Position numbers and translations under genes: made by a program
Source: Cynocephalus volans
Taxonomy: Eukaryota; Chordata; Mammalia; Dermoptera; Cynocephalidae
Assembly (NCBI RefSeq): GCF_027409185.1
Contig: NC_084466.1
Location: 69,732,501-69,796,500 of the forward strand
Direction of reading: 5' to 3'
DNA: 64,000 bases
Part shown: piece after piece, positions 45,917 to 59,500 of the stretch
Layout: every line of letters starts with the position of its first letter
Position numbering within the stretch: the first letter of the stretch is position 1
The notes under the pieces: model-generated
Told to the model about the DNA's origin: nothing
Databases searched by the model: none
The model's input: only the letters and a program-made list of their open reading frames with translations

Positions 45917-48900
45917 CTGGTAGAGCAGTTGCTTCTTTTGTTACTTTGGAGTGGGCTTTGAGGAAAAAAACATCCTCTTCTTTTTCTCGTCTCTGTTGGT
46001 GATTCTCCTTTTGTCAATGCAGTCAGGTGTCTGGTGGGCCACCTGCACAGCAGCTGTGGATACTACTGTGGTGTTGAGCCACTTTTGCAGCACTGTGGTA
46101 GTGGCAGTGGCTGTAGTGGTCCCCCACATGAAAGTGGTGGTTTAGGTGTGTTCCTTCCCTTCTTCTGGGCAGGGGATGCTGCCTTCAGCTCCTGCCATAG
46201 GACTCTGGGCATGCTCTGCTGCTTGCCAGGTTCTGAGTGGAGTGGAGGTTCTACCCTCAGCTCCTGCCTTAGGACCCCAGGTTTGCTGTACTGCTTTCCT
46301 GCTTCCAGACGGAGGGGACTTCCTTAGGCTCCTGCCTTAGGATGCTGGGCATGCTCTGCTGCTTCTCTTTATGTTTTTCTACGTATAGGATCATGTCATC
46401 TGCAAACAGAGACAACTTGACTTTTTGTTTTCCAATTTGGATGCTTTTTATTTCTTTCTCTTGCTTAATTGCTCTGGCTACTGCTTCCAGTACTATGTTA
46501 AATAAGAGTGGTGAGAGTGGGCATACTTCTCTTGTTCCTGTCCTTAAAGGGAAGGCTTTCAGCTTTTCCCCATTCAGGATGATGTTGGTGGTGGGTTGTA
46601 CATAGGTTTTATTGTGTTGAGATATCTTCCTTCTATACCTAATTTGGTAAGAGTCTTTATAATGAAGGGATGTTGAATTTTGTCAAATGCTTTTTTTGTG
46701 TCTTTTGAGGTAATCATATGTTTTTTTGGTCTTTGATTTTGTTGATATGATACATCACATTTATTGACTTGCATATACTGCACCATCCTGGCATTCTTGG
46801 GATGAATCAAACTTGATCATGATGTAATATTGTTGATGCACTGTCATATTCTGTTTGCAAACATTTTGTTGAGGATTTTTGTGTCTGTGTTCATCAAGGG
46901 TATAGGCCTGTAGTTTTTTGTTGTTGTATCTTTGTCTGGTTTTGGTATCAGAGTGATGCTGGCCTCATAGAATGAGTTTGGGTGAGGGCCTTTGTTTAAA
47001 TTGTTTGGAATAGTTTGAAGAGAATTGGTATTACTTCCTCTTTAAAGGCTTGGTAGAATTCAGTAGTAAAGTCATCTGGTCCTGGACTTTGTTGGGAGGC
47101 TGCTGATTATTGCTCCAATCTCCTTGCTTGTTGTTGGTCTGTTCAGGTTTTCTATGTCTCCTTGGTTCAGTCTTGGTAGTTTGTATGCGTCCACAAATGT
47201 GTCCATTTCCTCCAGGTTTTCAAATTTATTGGTGTATGGTTGTTTATAATAGTCTCTAGTGATTCTTTGTATTTATGTGGTATCAGTTGTAATGTCTCCT
47301 TTTTTGTTTCTGATCTTTGTTATTTAAGTCTTCTCTGTTTTTTGGTTTTTTAAAATTAGTCTACCCAATGAGTTTTCTATTTTGTTTATCTTCTTAAAAA
47401 TCAACTCTTTGTTTCATTGATCCTTTGTATCATATTTTGGGTCTCTTTTTCATTTAGTTCTGTTCTGATCTTTATTTCTGTCTATTAATTTTGGGTTTGG
47501 ATTGCTCTTGTTTTTGTAGTCCTTTGAGGTGTATTGTTAGGTTGTTTATTTGAAGTCTTTCTATTCTTTCGAATAAGCATTTATTGAAATAAACTTACCT
47601 CTTCATATTGTTTTTTCAGTATCCCACAGATTTTAGTATGATGGATCTTTATTTTCATTAGTTTCAAGACATTTTTTGATTTCCTATTTTATTTCTTCTT
47701 TGACCTATAGGTTGTTCAGGAGCATGTTGTTTAATCCTCATGTGTTTTTATAGTTTCTGTTGTTTCATTTGTTATAGATTTTTAGTTTAATCTGTTGTGG
47801 TCTATGAAGATACTTGAAATGATTTAAGTTTTTCAAAAATTTGTTGAGCCTTATTTGTGACATATTGTGGTCTATCTTAGAGAATATTCCATGTGCTGAA
47901 GAGAAGAAATCATATTCTGCAGTTGTTGGATGAAATGTTCTGTAGATGTCTGCCAAATCCAGTTGGTGTAAAGTGTAGCTAAATCCTGTGTTTCTCTGTT
48001 GAATTGCCTAGATGATATGTCCAATGTTGAGGGAGGGGTGTTAAGGTCTCCTACTATTATTGTATTGGAGTCTATCTCTCTTTTTATATTAAGTAGTGTT
48101 TGCTTTATATATCTGAGTGCTCCATTGTTGGGTGCATATAAATTTTTGATTGTTAGGTCTTCTTTTTGGATAGATCCCTGTATCATTTTATGATGGCATT
48201 CTTGTCTCTTTTCATGGTTTTTAGTTTAAAGTCTGTTTTATCCAATATAAGAATAGCTATGTCTGTTTTTGGTTCCCATTTGCATGATATATGTTTTTCC
48301 ATCCCTTCACTATCAATCTGTGTGAGTCTTTACAGGTGAGCTAAGTTTCTTATAGGTGGCATAAAATTGGGTCTGGCTTTTTAATACAATCATCCAGTCT
48401 ATATCTTTTGAGTGGGAAATTCAGTCCATTTACATTTAGGGTTTTTATTAAAAGGTATTGTCTTACTCTGGCACTTAATTGATTTTTGTTGGTTCTTTTA
48501 AATATCTTTTGTTCCTTTCTTTCCTTTTTATTATTTGTCTTTAGTGTTCATTTGTTTTTTGAGGTGGTGAGATATAGTTTCTTTCTCTTTCTTGTTTGCA
48601 TATCTGCTCTACCAGTTGGTTTTGTTCTTTCTCATGTATTCTTAGTGTTGATTTTCATTTTGGGTGTTCTAGATTCAGGACTTCCTTGAGGATTTGCTGT
48701 AGGACTGGCTGCATGGTAGTGAACACCTACTATTCTTCATTTCTGAAGGACAGCTTTGTTGGATATAGTATGCTTACTGGCACATCCCTTTGTCTTCTGG
48801 ACTGTAGGGTTGCTGCTGAGAAATCTGCTGTTAGTCTGATGGGAACTCCCCTATAGGTGACCTAATACTTTTCTCTTGCTGTTTTTAGGATTCTATCTTT

Positions 48901-49860
48901 ATCTTTGGCTTTTGCCTGTTTGACTGTAATGTGTCTTGGAGAGGACCTTTTTGGATTGAATCCATTTGGGGATCTTTGGAATAGGATTTTGGTGCCTATT
49001 CCTTTCTCCTCTTCTTCCAGAATACCCATGATTCAGATGTTTGTGTGCTTAAGGTTGTCTGATGGGTCTTGTATATTTTCTCTGTTTTCTTAAATTCTTT
49101 TTTCTTTTCCTTTTTTTATCTACCTGGCTTATTTGGAAAAGACTGTCTTCAACGTAAGAAATTCTTTCTTCTGCTTGCTCTAGCCTGCTGCTTAAGCTCT
49201 CAATTCTGTTTTTTATTTCATTGAATGAATCCTTCAGTTTTAGGAGTTCTGCCACATTCTTTTACATGGTACCTATGTCTTTGTAAATCTTCTCCTTATC
49301 TTGGATAGTTTTTCTCATTTTGTTGTGTTGCCTGCGTCTTCTTGTATCTCACTGAGTGTCCTTAAGATTGTTGCTTGGAATTCATTTTCAGTCGTTTCAA
49401 TAGTTTTGTACCGTACGGGGTCTGGTATTTGAGAATTATTATATTCCTTTGGTGGTGTCATATTTTCTTGGGGTTTTTTCCCTTCCTCATTTCTAGTAAC
49501 CCTACATTGATGTCTGGTCATTTAGTGGAGAAGTTTCTTCTTCTGTTTATTCTAGAGTGGCTTTTGAGGAGAGAGACTCCCTCCTAATGTAGTCTCCATG
49601 TGGTTACTTTGGCAGTATTCAATGTCAGAGTTGCATGTGAGTGCCTCTGTGGTCTAGGCACTGGGGCACTTAGTGGTTCCTTGCTGAGGTTATTGACACT
49701 CTGTTGGGTTGCTGTGGATATGGGCAAGATCTTCAGTTATCGGGAGAAGTGCCTGGGTGCCCACAAAATTTCTTTCTTAATGGAGGAATGCAGACTTCTA
49801 CTTATTATTCAGTAGTGGTCCTTAGTCATTATTCCTGGATATCTTCTGATACCCAGTTTT

Positions 49861-50109
49861 GTAGATTTTGTCTATGAGCAAATGGAATTGATAACAAAAA
49901 TGAACGTTTTGCTGATTAAAGACCTCTTTGTACTCATTGGGATTTTGTTAATTTTGATTTGTTTCTGAGTAATCTCACCTAAAGCACTTCCTATTTGAAA
50001 GCATTTTACCCTGTATTCATTGTAATGAAATGATACATTCTTTAAATTGCTTGTGTGTGAGTTGCAGAATATTCAGGAGATTTTTCTTAAGGTATGAGTA
50101 TAGGAATCT
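49861..50109. other. No gene recognised
   Basis: AT-rich boundary between the L1 5' end and the L2 that follows. Nothing recognised. Confidence 0.4.
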
Positions 50110-50390
50110 ACTTTTCTCCCAAATGACTACATAGTTTTCTCAACATCACAATAACACTCCTTCATTGTCCTTACCTTGTTTTAGTAATCTCTATAGCACT
50201 TGCTACCTTATAACAATATATTGTTTATTTATTTGTTATATTTATGGTTTGTCTTAAAAAAAATGCAAGCATTGTGAAGGAGGAAAATATTGTCTGTTTT
50301 GTTTGCTGCTATATCTCCAGTGCCTAAAACAGTACCATGGCACACAATGGCACTCAATAAATATAGTTGAATGAATGAACTAGTTATTGA
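50110..50390 (+). mobile_element. L2 LINE, 3' end
   Basis: Ends with 'atctccagtgcctaaaacag', 'cactcaataaatatagttga' and 'atgaatgaac', the standard L2 terminus, preceded by a degenerate 'ctctatagcacttgctacct'. Confidence 0.7.
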
Positions 50391-50489
50391 AAAAAATTTG
50401 CATCTTCTTTTATGATTTTTAAATCCTTGTATTATGTTGTGTATCCTTACATACTGTGTCTGTTTCCAGGATCTATTTTATTCCATCTT

Positions 50490-53400
50490 TTTAGTAGCCT
50501 TTTGATTACAGCTCACTTTTCACACATTAAGGTGTAATTATAGCAAACTTTAAAAAAATTAAGGTATAATTTATATGTAATGAATTTTCTTCATTGTGTG
50601 GCAGTTCTGTGAGTTTTGACTAATGGATACATTCATGTAATCATGACCATAATCATGATGCAGAACAATTCTGTCATACCCTCAAAATTTCTTACATCCC
50701 TTTTCACACTACCAGCTGCTGGCAGCATCACTGATCTATTTTCTGTACTTGTAGTTTTACCTTTTTGAGAATGTCATTTAACGGAATAAAACAGTATGTA
50801 GTTAATTAAAAGTAGCTTTTTTTACTTAGCATAATGCATTGGAGAATTATCCATGTTAATATCAGTAGTCTGTTTATTTTTAGTGCTGAGTTGAATTCCA
50901 TTAAATGAATATATCATATTTTCTTATATATTCACCCCTCAATGGACATTTGGATTGTTTCCACTTTGGGCCTATAATGAATAATGCAGCTGTGAACGTT
51001 ACATACAAGTGTTTGTATGGACATAAGCTTTGTTTATCTTTGGTCAATGCTGAGGAGTAGGATTTCTAAATCTTATAGTATACACACGTTACTGTGTGTA
51101 TAGCCATTTCCAAAATGGCTATACCATTTTACATTCTCACCAGCAGCAATGTATGTGGGTTCTGGTTGATCTGCATCCTTGTCTGTACTCAGTATTGCCT
51201 TTTTTGTTTGGTTGGTTTTTTGTTTTTTGGTTTGTTTTTAAGAAGTTGTAATATGTGAGTAGAAGTATTTCATTGAGGCTTGAAATTGTATTTTTATAAT
51301 GAACAATGATGTTGATGATGTTTTCTTGTGCTTATTTGCTACCTACAGATTTTCTTTGGTGATGTGTCTGTTCCAAAGTTCTGCCCATTTTTAAACTTTG
51401 TTTTCTTATTGTTGAGTTTCGAGGGTTCTTAGTACATTCTGAATAGAGGCTCTTAATAGGATAAAAAATTTTAAGTAATTTCTCTAACTCTGTAGCTTGA
51501 ATGTTGATGAAGTACAATTTGTCTATTTTTTCTTTCTTGGAGTATGTTTTTGGTGTCCTATCTAAGACATCTTTGCTTAACACAAGGTCATAAATATTTT
51601 CTCCTATGTTTTCTTCTAGAAGTTTCATAATTTTAGGTTTTATATGTAGGTACATGGATCCATTTTGATTTAATTTTGTGTATGCTGTGCAGTACAAGTT
51701 GAGGCATATTCATTTTGTAAGTGGATGTCCAATAATTCCATAGATTATCTTTTCTCCATCAAATTGCTTTTGTACCTTTGTTGAAAATCAGTTAACCATA
51801 TATGAAGGCCTATTTCTGGACACTATTATGTTTCCCAGACTTATATGTCTGTCCTTTCTTCTACACCATACTGTCTTGATTATTTAGTTTTACAGTAAGT
51901 CTTTAAAACAAGTAGTAGTATCACTTTGCCTTTCCATATAAATTTTAGAGTCAAGTTGATGATATCTACAAAAAATTTGTGCTGTAATTTTTAAACTTGT
52001 GGTTGTGATGAATTTATAGATTGGTTTGATAAAAATTGACATCTTAATGATATTGAATCTTCCTAGCTATGAATGTGGTCCATCTATTCTTATCTTTATC
52101 TCTTTAGTATTTTTCATCATGTTTTATACTTTTCAGCATACGGACCTGCTGTGGTTTGAATGTGTCCTTCAAAATTTCATGTGTTGGAAACTTAATTGCC
52201 AATGTAGCACTATTAAGAAATAGGGCTTTTAAGAGGTGATTGGGTCATAAAGGTGAAGCCCTCACGAGCGGGTAAATGCTGATATCACGGAAGTGAGTTA
52301 GTTCTCATGAGAGCAGTTGTTATAAAAGCAAGTTCAGCTCACTCTTGCAGTCTCTTTCATACATGCTCACTTGACCTTCTACTTTTCTGCCATGTTATGG
52401 TGTAGTACAAAAGTCCTCACCAAATGCCAGTGCCATGCCCTTGGACTTCCCAGCCACAGGAACCATAAGCCAAAAAAAGTTCTTTTATTACATATAAATT
52501 ATCCAGTTACACCAACAGAAAGCACACTAAGACAAAATCTTGCACATATTTTATTAGATTTCTACCAAAGTATTTAACATGTTTTGGTGCTAATATAAGT
52601 GATACAGTTGCTTAAATTCCTATTTCCACTTGCTAGTTGCTAGTAGATCAAAATATAATTGAATTTTATATATTGACCTTTTATACTACAACTTTATTAA
52701 ACTCACTTATCAGTTATATTAGCTTTTTTGTAGATTCCTTGGTATTTTTAGGTAGACAAGCATGCCATCTAAAAAAAGAAGGGTTTTATTTCTTTCTTTC
52801 CAACATATATGCCTTTTATTTCTTTTTCTTGCCCTATTGAATTGGCTAGGACCTTCAGCACAATTTTGAATAGAAGAAGTGTGGACCGTCATCCTGGATT
52901 TCTAACCATTGGGAGGAAACATTCAGTCTTTCACCATTAAGATTGATATTAGCTGTAGCTTTTTTGTAAATATCTTTTGTCAGGTTGAGGAAGTTCCCAT
53001 TTATTCCTAGTTCACTGAAACTTTTTATTAGGAATGGATGTTGAATTTTGTTCTTTAAATTTTTTTGCATTTATTGTGATGATCATATGTTTTATGTTTC
53101 TTAATCTATTGACATAGTGAATTACATTGATTTTAAAGTGTTGAACCATCTCTGCATTCCTGGGACAAATCCCTTTTGGTCATAATTTTTAAAAAATATT
53201 GTTGGATTCAATTTGTGCATCTGTATTCATGAGGGATTTTGGTTGATAATTTTCTTGTCATGTATTATCTTTACAGGTTTTGGTATCAGGGTAATACTGG
53301 TCTCCTAAAATGAGTTTAGAAGTAGTCCCTCTTCTTCTGTTTTCTGGAAGTGTTTGTTTAGAATTGGTGTTATTTCTTCCTTTGAAAATTTGGTAGAATT

Positions 53401-53640
53401 CTCCAATGAAGTCACCTGGGCTTGGACTTTTTTTATTGTTGATGTTGGTGGAATGTTTTAAACTACAAGTTTAATTTTAAAAAAAGATATCGGGCTATTC
53501 AGGTTACTTATTTTTTCTTGAGCGAACATTAGCAGTTTGTGTTTTTCAAGCAATGGTTCATTTAATCTAAGTTGTTGTGTATGGCACCTTTTAAAATTTC
53601 TGTAGTGATAAAATGGGATTAAATATCTTGTAGGCCAGTA
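50490..53640 (-). mobile_element. Old L1 (L1M/L1MA type), ORF2 to 3' end
   Basis: Reverse-strand order is kept: 3'UTR at 50490-51000, the ORF2 C-terminal region to about 52140, and RT from 52540 to 53640 (the FADD region is degraded near 52760). The ORF2 frame at 51332-51697 keeps LEENIGENIYDLVLSKDVLD. A MaLR LTR splits it. More diverged than the L1s at 26-49 kb. Confidence 0.8.
52147..52534 (+). mobile_element. Solo LTR of the ERVL-MaLR group (MLT1/MST-like)
   Basis: Starts 'tgctgtggtttgaatgtgtc', contains 'ttttaagaggtgattgggtc' and a 'cttggacttcccagcca' segment, and ends 'gcacactaagaca'. Inserted in the old L1, whose text resumes with 'atcttgcacatattttatta'. Relative to the L1 this gives an order of events: L1 first, MaLR later. 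Confidence 0.75.
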
Positions 53641-54359
53641 CTCCCCATCCCACCTACACTGTTTTTATTACATTGTGGCTAGAAAATGTAGCCTACATAA
53701 TTTTTATATTTTAGAGTACATTGAAATTTTTTGTATCTTATTACAGAATGAATTTCTTTAAATATTTCATTGAAATTCTTTAAAAGTATATGTTTTCTGC
53801 ATAATAAACACTATTTTGATATATATTTTTAAGGATGGAGAGTATTTGGAGAGAAACACTCAAATCCTGTTCTTGCAACCAACTCCCTGCTCCCAAGAGA
53901 AGTATATCCCCTACGGACCAAGCAGGGAAAACAATACTCCTGGGTACTTTAGAGCTTTGTCTCGGAATTCCAGTTGAGAATCCTAATGAGCTCAGATCTG
54001 AAGCATGACTGTGCCCTCTTCAACCTGAGTTTATACCATAATTTAGGAATGCAGCCTTGTGTGTTGTGGATAGTTTGGGAGAAAAAGCCAAAGCCCTCAA
54101 GTAAGAGCAGAAAGACCAAAGAATCATTCCAATGCCCTTAGTGCTTTGAGTCATGGCCATTTCCCTCCCTTCAGCATCTGTACCAGAGAAATAAGCATTC
54201 AGTTGGGAGAGATAGGACCTGCCTCCAATACAGATCCCACTCTTTTAAACATGGTCCTGTTGGTGTCCTGTAGGTTCTGCCTTCTATAGATATAAAATAA
54301 GTATTGGTCATAATTAATATTTTTGCTTTGATTTCAACTTTAATATTAAGACTGTAGCT
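53641..54359. other. No gene recognised
   Basis: May include the decayed 5' part of the old L1 to the left, but I cannot place it. No exon or RNA gene seen. Confidence 0.35.
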
Positions 54360-54755
54360 TTTTATTGAAGCATAAATGATTATACATATATGTGGGGTAC
54401 AGAGTTGACTGTCAATAGTTGTGTACAATATGTGATGGTCAAATCAGAAGTTAGCATATTCATCATTATAGTATGTAGTCACTTTGTGTCCATTAACCAA
54501 TTTCTCATTAACCCCTTTTCCTCCCCCTCTCCCTTTCCACTTCTAGTAACAATGGTCTTGTTCTTTCCTTCTAAAAGTTCTATGTATTATTGTGATTGTT
54601 GTTTCTCTCTTGCTCTCTCTCTTTTATTGTTTGTTTATTTATTTATTCAGCTCCCTCTTATGAGTGAGGACATGCAGTATTTCTCTTTCTGCATCTGGGT
54701 TTGTTTTGCTTAACATAATTTTCTCCAAGCTCATCCATGTTGTCAGCATCTCATA
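54360..54755 (-). mobile_element. L1 3' end, 5' truncated
   Basis: A short insertion with the same 3'UTR type as the L1 at 41876 ('cataaatgattatacatata', 'tgtccattaaccaatttctc', a polypyrimidine stretch, 'ctccctcttatgagtgagga'). It shows the native sequence around the polypurine tract that the composite elements also carry. Confidence 0.75.
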
Positions 54756-55620
54756 TCTTTGACATCTCTTTATTTTCAAACTATCATTTTAATTTAGTTT
54801 TTATCACTTGTATATAGCATATATGCATTTAGTTTTTAAATTTATCTGAGAGTATTTGTCAATATTTGAGTGTAATGTATTGGTATTTATGATTTCCAAA
54901 ATGTTAGGTTTTATTTATCATCTTAACTTTGTTTTCTGTATTTAAAATCACTTTCTTGATATTTTTTCTTTATATTTTTCTATATTTTGCTATTAATTAG
55001 TTTGTTTTTATTCCATATTTTACTGATGTGAAAGTTATAAGCCTATGTCTAGTCTTTTGGTGTTTATATTTAAATGTTTAGAAAACATAATTGTACCTGT
55101 TTCTCCCTTAATATCCAGAATAAAACTGTACTAGTACACAGGAAAGATAAGAAATGTGAGCTTCTTATATGTCTGTCTTCTTCCAAACCTTAAATCCTAA
55201 ATTGTGTGAGAAAATATCCAAATCCAAATCCATATTATTGAAAATTTTATATTATTTGTCTTTGATTTTAGAATCATTTATTTACATTTTCATGCTACAT
55301 TAACAATTATTATTTAGACTTCATTCTGGGTTTCTGTGGTTTTATTTACCACCTTTTTTCTGTAAGCCCTGTTCTTTATTCCCACATACTTTATTTTTAT
55401 TCGTTGCTCAGTTGACTTCAAGCACTTCTTTGAGTAATTGTTTTTAGGAAAGGTATGTAGCTGCTATGCTTTGAGTTGCTGCATGCTGGATTGTCTGTTC
55501 CTCCCAAACACGAACAGTACTTTCCTTGGATATAGATTTATTGAGTTGCGATCCTTTCCCTGAAGATTCTACACACTGTTTGAAGATGCATTTACGTAGC
55601 ACACTTTTCTAATGAAAGAA
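54756..55620 (-). mobile_element. Possible remnant of an ancient L1 5' half
   Basis: T-rich text such as 'gaatcatttatttacatttt' and 'ccttggatatagatttattg' is compatible with the decayed ORF1 to endonuclease region of an old L1M. The match is weak and no frame survives. Confidence 0.3.
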
Positions 55621-56429
55621 AGTCTCAATTGTATATTTACTTGGGATAGTTTGGGAGATACTGAGAGAGATTGGAGGGGCCAGAGCCACCCCAAGCCACT
55701 CCTTTGTGCCTCTATGATTATGTCAGGCATGGTTCTGTATGGTTACTTTGGCAGACAACTTCAGATTTATTACATTTCCTTGCTGTCTGGAGATCTAGTA
55801 GACTGTGTGGATTCAGAAGGAGATGGTAGTAAGAGAATGGCAACCTCAAGGGAGAATTCACCTCTTGCGGCCAATTGGTCTTTCATCCACATCAGTCTTA
55901 GTGCCGCAAGCCTGAGTGGAGGTGGTGGGTGGAGGTGGAGGAGATTAGAAGGATTGGGGATTTCCTCTATCTCAGGTTAACGTAACAGCATTCATCAAAG
56001 GCCAATTTTGGCAGTGCCCCACTTCTGCTCAGTGTCTGTCCTCTCCATTCTTCAGTCTTGAGCTCAGGCTGTGAGCACTGTTTTGGGATTGATATAATTT
56101 GAATTCCATGTCGGAAGCTTCAGCAGGACAAGAAATTGCTCCCCAACAGCTACCTTGTCTCCAGCCATAGAGTAAAGTGAAATTTTACTGGATGCTCTAT
56201 CAAACAGGCTCTCCCTCCTTTGATTAATGGAAGGAGCCTGTTTCTAGGGTGTTTTTAAAAATAAATATATCTTACTAAAATTCCTGACCTCGAAAGTGCA
56301 TTTACAACCCTAAATGCAACTCTCATTAATGTTTACCTGTTCACTGGGTTTCTAGTTTCAAGAGATGAATATTAAAGGACAAGAGCATTATTTACTCGCT
56401 AAGCCCGTCCCTAAAATCCCTTATTTTAT
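55621..56429. other. No gene recognised
   Basis: A 122-codon plus frame at 55612-55980 ends in a low-complexity Gly/Trp/Arg part and has no recognisable domain. It may belong to an old L1 5'UTR. Confidence 0.35.
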
Positions 56430-56560
56430 TACTGTGGAAACTGAGATCTGGCCAAGGTCCAATGACTGCCCAGGATCCCACAGCTCATTACTTGGAGAGC
56501 TTGCACTGGAATATAGTTCTCTTTCTACCAGTCTCTTCTGTCTCCGTGCTATGTTGCTTC
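56430..56560 (-). mobile_element. MIR SINE fragment
   Basis: 'actgtggaaactgagatctg', 'cccaggatcccacagctcat' and 'gcttgcactggaatatagt' follow the reverse complement of the MIR core. Heavily diverged. Confidence 0.55.
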
Positions 56561-59500
56561 AGTTGATGACCCCAAGTTTAATATTGCCATAAAGCATGCA
56601 AGGGAAATGTTACTAAACATCCAAAGTTTAGTGTTTTATTCATATATATTCTGATAGGAAAGTAAAAATCTCATGAAGCAGAAAGGTAAAAATTTTAATT
56701 ATTAGTAAAAAAGTATTTCATTATACAACTTCTGAAGAGTTTTCTTTCAGAATTATATTTATAAAGGCTTTTGTGTGTTGGTTACATATATAATGTATGT
56801 TAAAAGAAATCCGTAATTAATTTTATTTTTACTTCTTTTTGTATCAGCAAGCTTAAGAAAATTGTGCATGCAATTGTATCATCCTTTGCATTCGGGTATG
56901 TGAGAATTTGGAAAAGGATGTAATTAAGTATGTATGACATTTAATAACAATCTTTTTAATGAGAAAGGACCTGGGGGGAACAAAGCATTTTCACTGTCAA
57001 TAAATAGTGCATGTGCCTGCATTTAACGTAATCTAATTTATCTTGGAAATTTGGTGGATGTTAAGACTTGCAAAGAAATGGCATTAGACTTATGAGTCTA
57101 ATAGTAGCATATTAATTTTTTTTCCACCTATAAAAGTAAAAATAATGAAGCATGCATTTTAAAATTCTGTCATTCGAAGTAAGGTGTTTCATTAAATACT
57201 TTATACATCTAAAATTACTCTTTAATTATGAAAACATTTTACTTACGCTTCTTCTTTACATGAGAGTAAGATTTCATACTATAATACTGACTTACACAAT
57301 ATAATTGCTTCATTTTAAATTAATAATATTTTAATTTGAGTTGTAATTGTAAAAAAAGTACTTTGAAGACTAATTAATTCATCTTCATAGATTACACGAA
57401 TAGTAAATAATTTATGGGGAATGTGTCTAGAATATGTAAGAGAGAGGCTCAGAAAGTACTTTAGAGCTCAATGGTGTAAATATTTATGAAATGGACTTCC
57501 TTATGTGCCTATCACTGTGCTAGAAGCTCACATGAATATATAATCATGCAGTTGTTCAAAATCTCACTGATAAAAATCTTACTGGTCAAAGTGGTATTTT
57601 AAGGGCTTATGTTAGTAATGCTTTCACTTGGTTTTTATTACTAAATTCTTAAAAATTATTTAGGTTAATGAGGTTTCATTTATAATGAGAAATTGGTAGA
57701 AACTCCTTGTGAAATTCTCAAATCTTAAGAAGAGTTTACAACCACTGACGTGATTTTAATTCAGTTTTCCTGTTCTGTCTTGGTCTGTTAGTTTGATATG
57801 TCTGCTATAACAGGGTATGATAACATACTTTGAAGTGGTTTTGTGGGACTTTATTCAATAACAACTGCTTCTGTTGGGTGAAAACTGAGTAATTTTTAAA
57901 ATCCCAAATAATGACATTTTTCTATCTGATTATTGGCCTAAATATAGTCTAACTATATGGGCAAAACTGCTTTATCTTTATTTTATTTATTTGTTTGTTT
58001 GTTTATTGTAGAATATTTGGAATTTTACTGATCTCTGTGGATGTGTCTTGTATCATTACAGGCCTAATTGTTATTGATAGCACAAATCATATTCCTCATA
58101 GATATCATTCAATTTCTTTAGCTATTGCTTTATTTTTTTGTCATGGATGCTTTTCTTTGAGTATATATAGAAGGATAAGTTTCATAATTTTTTTAATGCA
58201 TAAAGCTATTTTGTACTGTTGTCAGAAACATCCCAAAATAATTAGCAGGTCAACAGAGCCAAATGTGTCCCTCTTTATCAAAATAATTTTTCTCGAAGGC
58301 ATGGTCCTCAGAGAAACAACAATCCAAATCCCAGTTTTTCATAGATTGGGCTTTAATAGTATTATTGTTGCAGATGGCACACTAGTCTCCAACAATGTAT
58401 TCTAGGTAATTCCTTCAATAGATAAAGATTAAAGGAATTTCAGAAAAGGGCAAGACAGCTGATGTCTCTACATGTACAATAATAAGAGGAACATGTATAT
58501 GAAGTACAAATATTAATATTTTCATTAGGAGTTGAATACTAAATAACAGTTGATAGTATGTTAAATACTAGATAATATATCATGAGTAACCCCCATCTCA
58601 GCTACAATTCAAACTTTTGTTAAGTTGCTAAGGAAATCTGAGGCATGATCATCTCATCAGCAAGACTTGGTAATGAGGCAGCAGTTGATTTTCTCTAATA
58701 ACTGGCTTTCTGAGAAGGTGGGTAGGGTGAGCTAAGCCTTGGGGCTAGACCACTGTGGGAGTCAGGGACTAAATTTTCTAGCCTCACTTCATCCAGAACA
58801 TCTCAGAAGGCAGTTTGTCTCCTTTCTTCCTGATTTTCTATCCTCATGCTAAGGACAGTTACCCGCGGTCAGGTTACTCAGATCCTGAAAGTGGCTGCCA
58901 TGGAATTGGAAGAAGCTTTCCCCAGAGGACCAGTGCCCATGTCTGAAAAAGCCAGTGTTAGGGAGAAAGGTGTGGTGGACAGAAGTCCGCCTTTGCCCGT
59001 GGTAGGCCACACCAGCTCATTTGAATTCCAGTGTGGGTGCAAAGCTACACCATTAGTTTGCAGGGTCAAAATAGTGGACTGCTCTCTGTCTCAAAAGCTC
59101 CTTTTGTACCTCAGTTGATCTGAGGCTGTGACATATTCAGCTTCCATCGCCCAATGGTATTGCTTGACAGCCCACTTCTCCTCTCCCACCAACATGAAGG
59201 CATTGATTGCCTCTTATTCAATACTTGGGTTATTTCTTTCACTATACTTAAATTGCCACATTGATGCCTTTGTCATGTATATGTATCAAATAATGAATAT
59301 AAATTTACCGATTGAAAACTTCCCATTAACGTATGTTTTTCCCTTAGTCTAGTCTAGAAAATGCATTTTGAAAAATCCATTAAAATAGAATTCTTAATGG
59401 GGATGAGTAAATGTATGCTCTTATAATATAACTGTATCTTCCTGGGGATGGAGGTAAACTTATATTGTTTTGTTTTATGTTACAGGAGACGGTGTTATTT

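Larger units (their letters stand above)
44053..46366 (-). mobile_element. L1 insertion with 5'UTR and ORF1 but no ORF2, unusual 3' end
   Basis: This interrupts ORF2 of the surrounding L1, with the 8 bp 'gtttttct' repeated at both junctions. Read on the minus strand it has a 5'UTR with 65-85 bp tandem monomers (46366-45917), ORF1 (45916-44940) and then sequence that is not ORF2: an antisense piece of an older L1 (44475-44920) and about 400 bp of AT-rich text (44053-44460). That text ends in an AATAAA signal followed by an A-rich tail ('agaaagaaagaaaaa'). This resembles the half-L1 (HAL1) plan or a chimeric transcript that was retroposed. Confidence 0.6.
41876..49860 (-). mobile_element. L1: Near full-length L1, interrupted by two insertions
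   Basis: A minus-strand L1 with 3'UTR at 41876-42130, ORF2 C-terminal part 42130-44052, ORF2 RT and endonuclease at 46367-48480, ORF1 about 48660-49521 and part of the 5'UTR to about 49860. A SINE (42893-43090) and a 2.3 kb L1-like insertion (44053-46366) divide it; joining 44052 to 46367 restores the reading just at the FADD motif. ORF1 N-terminus is MTRHQCRVTRNEEGKK (49521). All frames are broken and more diverged than in the full-length copy at 31507. Confidence 0.85.

Noticed and set aside
57780-57880. A third MaLR LTR on the minus strand
   Set aside because: Only 'gtctgctataacag' and a few other words fit, and the rest of the LTR cannot be followed.
57995-58405. 136-codon plus-strand frame, hydrophobic
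   Set aside because: T-rich DNA gives Phe/Ile/Leu-rich translations. No start context or domain and no relatives recognised.
58846-59118. 90-codon plus-strand frame
   Set aside because: Looks superficially protein-like, but no known family is recognised and there are no flanking splice signals that would make it an exon.
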